Part shown: positions 5,332 through 7,585 of the stretch, piece by piece | Numbering within the stretch: the first letter of the stretch is position 1 | How the letters are laid out: the number at the start of each line of letters is the position of its first letter | The notes under the pieces: model-generated | The model's database searches: none | What the model saw: the letters and a program-made list of their open reading frames with translations, nothing else | What the model was told of the DNA's origin: nothing | Program-made: the position numbers and the translations under genes | From: Flavobacterium psychrophilum | Lineage (GTDB): Bacteria; Bacteroidota; Bacteroidia; Flavobacteriales; Flavobacteriaceae | Reading direction: 5' to 3' | NCBI GenBank assembly: GCA_945907225.1 | Contig: CAMDSN010000076.1 | Span: forward strand, 1-7,585 | Length of the DNA stretch: 7,585 nucleotides

Positions 5332-7122
5332 TTGAAATTAAATAAACATTTTTTTTTATTATTAATCCTATTAGGCAGTATTTTCTGTTCGTTTGGACAA
5401 AATGTCACATTATACAACCAGTTTAATGGTCGTTATGATTTTACTTTCATAGGAAACACCATGAATGTTGCTGAAAATAATTCGATTTTTGATTTTGTAA
5501 CGGGTACGGAATCTACTGTAAATTTATCATTAAACGCCTCTGATGTTATTGAAAAAGCTTATTTATATTGGGCAGGAAGTGGAGATGGTGATTTTGAAGT
5601 TGATCTTAACTCAGTGACAATAGCACCCGACAGGACCTTCAGTTTTAATAGAATTTTTAATGATATAGAATACACCTATTTTAGCGGTTTTAAAGACATA
5701 ACTACTCAAGTTACTGCAACTGGCAATGGAAGTTACACGCTATCCAACCTAGATATTTCTCCTTTTGAAGAATTGCATTTACAACGAAGAACCAACTTTG
5801 CGGGCTGGGCGATCTTAATTATTTATAAAAATAATAATTTGCCGTTAAATCAGATTAATGTTTATGATGGATTACAAGGAGTTCCAAATGAATTATCAAT
5901 AACACTAAATAGTTTAAATGTAATAGACAACAACAATTCAAAAGTAGGATTTATCGCTTGGGAAGGAGATTCTCTTTTAGCTACCGAAGAATTTAGAATT
6001 AACGGAAATTTACTAAGCAGTCCATTAAACCCAACAAATAATGTTTTTAACGGCACAAATACTATTACTGGTGCAACTAACTTATATAATGTTGATTTAG
6101 ACATTTACAACATTCAAGACAACATTGCGGTTGGGGATACTAGTGCTGAAATTACGCTAAGCTCCTTCCAAGATTTTGTTATGATTAACACAGTAGTGAC
6201 AAAATTAAACAGTCAATTACCCGATGCAACTATTGTTATAGACGCTATTGAAAAAACATGTGATTCAAATACTATTTTGGCTAATTATACTATTTACAAT
6301 TTAAACTCTACAAATCCACTACCCGCAAATACACCTTTTTCAGTATATATTGACGGACAGCTCCTGCAAACCCTAACTACTCCCTCTGAAATTCAAATAG
6401 GAAGTTCTATTGCAGGACAAATTTCATTAGTAGTGCCTGAATCTATTTCTTTAAATTTTGAATTAAAATTTGTAGTTGATGATATAGGCGATGGGACTGG
6501 AATAGTGGTTGAATTAAATGAAAATAATAATAGTGATTCAACAAGTGATTTTCTTGTATTTTATCCAACAAATAATTTATTGGAAGATTTATTAGTTTGT
6601 GACGAAGGATTGACATCAGGAACATTTGATTTTTCTAGTTATGAAGAATTAGTTAAAACAAATCCAAATGACACTATTACTTTTCATGAAAGCAATGAAA
6701 ATGGGTCTTCAGCAATAAATCCTATTACAAATATTTCAAATTATACTGCGCAATCAACACCAAAAGAAATTTTTGTTAGAGTGGATAATCAAAATTGTTA
6801 TATCCTGGTTCCGTTTACGTTAATAACAAAAAAATGTCCCCCTACAGTTTATAACTTTATTTCTGCAAACAATGATTCCATCAATGACACGTTCACTTTT
6901 GGGGGGTTGCGAGATGTTTTTGTTGATTTTGAATTAGAAATATACAACCGCTGGGGCAGGTTAATTTGGACCGGAAATAACAATACGACAGATTGGGATG
7001 GCTATGTGAAAGAAGGTATTGGTAGTAAAACCGCACCCGACGGAACTTATTTTTATTTATTAAACTTAAATGATCCCGATTACCCTGAACCTTTGCGCGG
7101 TTTTTTATATTTAAATCATTAA
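5332..7122 (+). CDS. Secreted T9SS type B cargo protein with gliding-motility-associated C-terminal (CHU_C) domain (596 aa)
   Basis: A large, beta-rich surface or secreted protein. Residues 1-22 form a Sec signal peptide (basic MKLNKH, hydrophobic LLLILLGSIF, probable cleavage before Q23). Residues 24-300 form a conserved flavobacterial N-terminal region with AYLYWAGSGDGDFEV (77-90), TNFAGWAILIIYKN (154-167), VGFIAWEGD (205-213) and MINTVVTKLNSQLPDAT (284-300). Residues 300-411 look like a CARDB/Ig-like domain ending VELNENNNS. Residues 415-500 resemble the CDEG...FDF...YT...I.VRV repeat found in many T9SS proteins, here in one copy. Residues 503-596 are the type B sorting domain: ISANNDSINDTFTF, then EIYNRWGRLIWTG, WDGY, APDGTYFYLL and GFLYLNH. 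The usual SPNGDGINDTF is altered and the terminal residue is His rather than the common Arg/Lys. TTG at 5332 is the only start after the in-frame TAG at 5311-5313 that retains the signal peptide. A T9 tract lies at codons 6-9. The ligand or role is unknown. Confidence 0.88.
   Translation: MKLNKHFFLLLILLGSIFCSFGQNVTLYNQFNGRYDFTFIGNTMNVAENNSIFDFVTGTESTVNLSLNASDVIEKAYLYWAGSGDGDFEVDLNSVTIAPDRTFSFNRIFNDIEYTYFSGFKDITTQVTATGNGSYTLSNLDISPFEELHLQRRTNFAGWAILIIYKNNNLPLNQINVYDGLQGVPNELSITLNSLNVIDNNNSKVGFIAWEGDSLLATEEFRINGNLLSSPLNPTNNVFNGTNTITGATNLYNVDLDIYNIQDNIAVGDTSAEITLSSFQDFVMINTVVTKLNSQLPDATIVIDAIEKTCDSNTILANYTIYNLNSTNPLPANTPFSVYIDGQLLQTLTTPSEIQIGSSIAGQISLVVPESISLNFELKFVVDDIGDGTGIVVELNENNNSDSTSDFLVFYPTNNLLEDLLVCDEGLTSGTFDFSSYEELVKTNPNDTITFHESNENGSSAINPITNISNYTAQSTPKEIFVRVDNQNCYILVPFTLITKKCPPTVYNFISANNDSINDTFTFGGLRDVFVDFELEIYNRWGRLIWTGNNNTTDWDGYVKEGIGSKTAPDGTYFYLLNLNDPDYPEPLRGFLYLNH
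5349..5357. repeat. T9 homopolymer in signal-peptide codons
   Basis: Nine consecutive T bases start at the last base of the His6 codon and run through Phe7, Phe8 and into Leu9 of the secreted cargo protein. A one-base change here would frameshift the protein right after its start, the classical position for slipped-strand on/off switching. The sequenced state is in frame. Confidence 0.6.
6838..7119 (+). other. Type B T9SS C-terminal sorting domain (CHU_C) within the cargo gene
   Basis: Codons 503-596. The order of motifs follows the gliding-motility-associated C-terminal domain: a Ca-loop-like segment N-N-D-S-I-N-D, a strand with IYNRWG, an aromatic-rich WTGNN..TDWDGY segment, DGTYFYLL and a final RGFLYLNH strand. 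In characterised Bacteroidota such domains direct export through the type IX secretion system. Confidence 0.85.
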
Positions 7123-7139
7123 GGGATTTCCAAGAAAAA

Positions 7140-7585
7140 ATGAAAAAAATTACTTCAGTTCAGAATTCGTTTATCAAATCGTTAATCCAACTTCAAGATA
7201 AATCTAAATATAGAAAAGAAACAGGCACTTTTTTAATTGAAGGCATTCGAGAAATAGAATTGGCTTTAAAGGGTAATTACCAAATTGAAACGCTACTTTA
7301 TACTCCCGAATTAATTTCAGAATCCAAACTAACTAAAATAGTTGGCGGCACTAAAATTGAAATAATTCAGATAAATAAAGAAATCTATCAAAAACTTGCC
7401 TATCGAGACACTACTGAAGGACTTTTAGCTATTGGAAAAACAAAAACGTTACAATTATCAGAATTACAACTTCCTGAAAACCCCTTGATTTTAGTTATGG
7501 AAGGACTTGAAAAACCAGGAAATATTGGAGCTGTTTTAAGGACTTGTGATGCAGCAAATGTAGATGCGGTCATAATTGCAAATCC
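7140..7585 (+). CDS. TrmH/SpoU-family RNA 2'-O-methyltransferase, N-terminal part (truncated by window end)
   Basis: 148 complete codons of a gene that continues beyond the right edge. The product is probably an S-adenosylmethionine-dependent 2'-O-ribose methyltransferase acting on rRNA (RlmB-like) or tRNA. Residues 1-100 form the SpoU substrate-binding domain: ITSVQNSFIKSLIQLQDKSK, FLIEGIREIELAL (31-43), and AYRDTTEGLLAIG (87-99). Residues 117-148 begin the SPOUT catalytic domain with LVMEGLEKPGNIGAVLRT (118-135); N128, G130 and R134 fit SpoU motif 1 (N-x-G-x3-R). The ATG at 7140 lies 17 bp after the stop of the T9SS cargo gene, behind an A-rich leader (AAGAAAAAA), and the second codon run is again poly-A. 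No terminator separates the two genes, so read-through or a promoter inside the upstream gene is likely. It is functionally unrelated to the polysaccharide genes. Confidence 0.92.
   Translation, partial: MKKITSVQNSFIKSLIQLQDKSKYRKETGTFLIEGIREIELALKGNYQIETLLYTPELISESKLTKIVGGTKIEIIQINKEIYQKLAYRDTTEGLLAIGKTKTLQLSELQLPENPLILVMEGLEKPGNIGAVLRTCDAANVDAVIIAN

Noticed and set aside
5377..5400. Cys19 in the cargo signal peptide, considered as a lipobox
   Set aside because: The residues before the cysteine (S-I-F-C) do not fit a lipobox, which wants a small residue at -1; the FGQ site three residues later fits ordinary signal peptidase I cleavage.
5862..6104. Minus-strand 80-codon ORF inside the T9SS cargo gene
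   Set aside because: Antisense to a conserved beta-rich coding region, with no plausible promoter or domain; a frame shadow.
6443..6625. Minus-strand 60-codon ORF inside the T9SS cargo gene
   Set aside because: His/Leu/Tyr-rich shadow of Asn/Asp-rich coding sequence, with no family resemblance.
7096..7113. TATATTTA near the end of the cargo gene, considered as a promoter for the methyltransferase
   Set aside because: It matches 7 of 8 positions of the -7 consensus, but the nearest TTG upstream is only 10 bp away, too close for a -33 element.
1..7585. CRISPR array, tRNA, rRNA, insertion sequence, integrase, toxin-antitoxin or defence system
   Set aside because: No periodic direct repeats, cloverleaf-like sequences, transposase motifs or terminal repeats were seen, and nearly all the sequence is accounted for by glycan, secreted-protein and rRNA-methyltransferase genes.

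Overview
The window looks like chromosomal DNA from a marine or freshwater member of the Flavobacteriia (Bacteroidota), probably Flavobacterium or a close relative. It is strongly AT-rich, Shine-Dalgarno-like leaders are absent, and two sites match the Bacteroidota -7 promoter consensus TAnnTTTG. It also encodes a protein with a type IX secretion type B (CHU_C, gliding-motility-associated) C-terminal domain, which is characteristic of the phylum.

Left part (1-5220) is the edge of a surface-polysaccharide locus. A GT4-type glycosyltransferase leaves the window on the minus strand (start codon at 125). A second glycosyltransferase (159-1295, +) diverges from it, with only 33 bp between the two start codons. 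A tight four-gene minus-strand operon converges on that second gene. In transcription order it encodes a FemAB/GNAT-like acyltransferase (5220-4243), an FdtB/QdtB-type sugar-nucleotide 3-aminotransferase (4246-3128), a left-handed beta-helix O-acetyltransferase (3131-2562) and a WzxE-like lipid-linked oligosaccharide flippase (2560-1292). The genes overlap by 4 bp or are 1 bp apart, and the last stop codon overlaps the stop of the facing glycosyltransferase. A coherent reading is that the operon makes and acylates an amino-deoxy sugar, the glycosyltransferases build a lipid-linked repeat unit with it, and the flippase carries the unit across the inner membrane. No polymerase, initiating transferase, RmlA/RmlB or FdtA isomerase lies inside the window.

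Middle (5221-5331) is a 111-bp divergent intergenic region. It holds a good minus-strand promoter for the operon and a perfect 12-bp inverted repeat. No terminator is visible there.

Right part (5332-7585) is a secreted 596-residue T9SS type B cargo protein (TTG start, T9 tract inside the signal-peptide codons). It is followed 17 bp later by the 5' part of a TrmH/SpoU-family rRNA 2'-O-methyltransferase that runs off the window and marks the return to housekeeping sequence.

I see no CRISPR array, tRNA, rRNA, insertion sequence, integrase or defence system. Most of the content belongs to known families. The points most worth a second look are the FemAB/GNAT plus FdtB-like pair, the inverted repeat in the divergent promoter region, the palindromic divergent start region at 123-161, and homopolymer tracts in two surface-related genes.
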